Assembly: GCA_927798255.1 (NCBI GenBank)
Contig: CAKMMH010000090.1
Coordinates: 1 to 6,982, forward strand
DNA: 6,982 nt
Reading direction: 5' to 3'
Origin: an uncultured bacterium
Lineage (GTDB): Bacteria > Bdellovibrionota_C > UBA2361 > CAKMMH01
Positions 6,891-6,982 of the stretch are shown in pieces. Within the stretch, counting starts at the first letter, position 1. Each line of letters opens with the position of its first letter. Below the pieces are notes generated by a model. That model ran no database searches. It had not been told where the DNA came from and worked only from the letters and a program-made list of their open reading frames with translations. The position numbers and the translations under genes were made by a program.

Positions 6891-6970
6891 CTTTGAAACT
6901 GTGCTATTTGATTACAAAGCTAAAAAGCATATATCGCAAAAATAACGCTGTTTTAAAACATATCTTTACA

Positions 6971-6978
6971 AGAAAGGA
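6971..6978 (+). promoter_or_regulatory. Shine-Dalgarno sequence of a gene starting past the right edge
   Basis: AGAAAGGA is a good ribosome-binding sequence four bases from the end of the window. A plus-strand start codon is expected within about ten bases after 6982, so a gene divergent from pheS very likely begins immediately outside. Its identity cannot be seen. Confidence 0.6.
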
Positions 6979-6982
6979 ACCG

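Overview
The window is AT-rich (roughly 30% GC by eye) and comes from a bacterium. Four genes lie head to tail on the minus strand in the left 6.1 kb. About 880 bases without a recognisable gene follow on the right and lead to a plus-strand gene that would start just past the window. A signal peptide with a lipobox points to a secreted lipoprotein. The phenylalanyl-tRNA synthetase alpha chain carries a cysteine-rich insert of the kind I associate with several diderm phyla (for example deltaproteobacteria). I cannot name the organism from this window; a low-GC diderm is an inference only.

Minus-strand block, in transcription order: pheS (6101-5046), pheT (5003-2640), an unrecognised 494-residue lipoprotein (2606-1122), and the N-terminal 351 residues of a GH13 alpha-amylase-superfamily enzyme (1055-1, running off the left edge). 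Gaps are 42, 33 and 66 bases, and I found no convincing terminator between the genes, so a single operon is plausible. PheS and PheT form the (alpha-beta)2 enzyme that charges tRNA-Phe. The last two genes have no known link to that job; they look like cell-envelope and carbohydrate functions that happen to be co-transcribed.

Right-hand region (6102-6982): up to about 6730 it is very AT-rich, with scattered promoter-like sequences and no supported gene. From about 6731 to 6863 the composition changes sharply to much higher GC. This island begins close to an extended -10 box (TGTTATAAT, 6764-6772), can be folded by hand into a closed multi-helix RNA (about 6779-6863), and ends in a short GC hairpin followed by TTTT. 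A second perfect -10 box (6885-6890) and a Shine-Dalgarno sequence (6971-6978) follow. The most economical reading is a small structured RNA, or a structured 5' leader, upstream of a plus-strand gene outside the window. It matches no RNA family I can recognise and is the most interesting object here.
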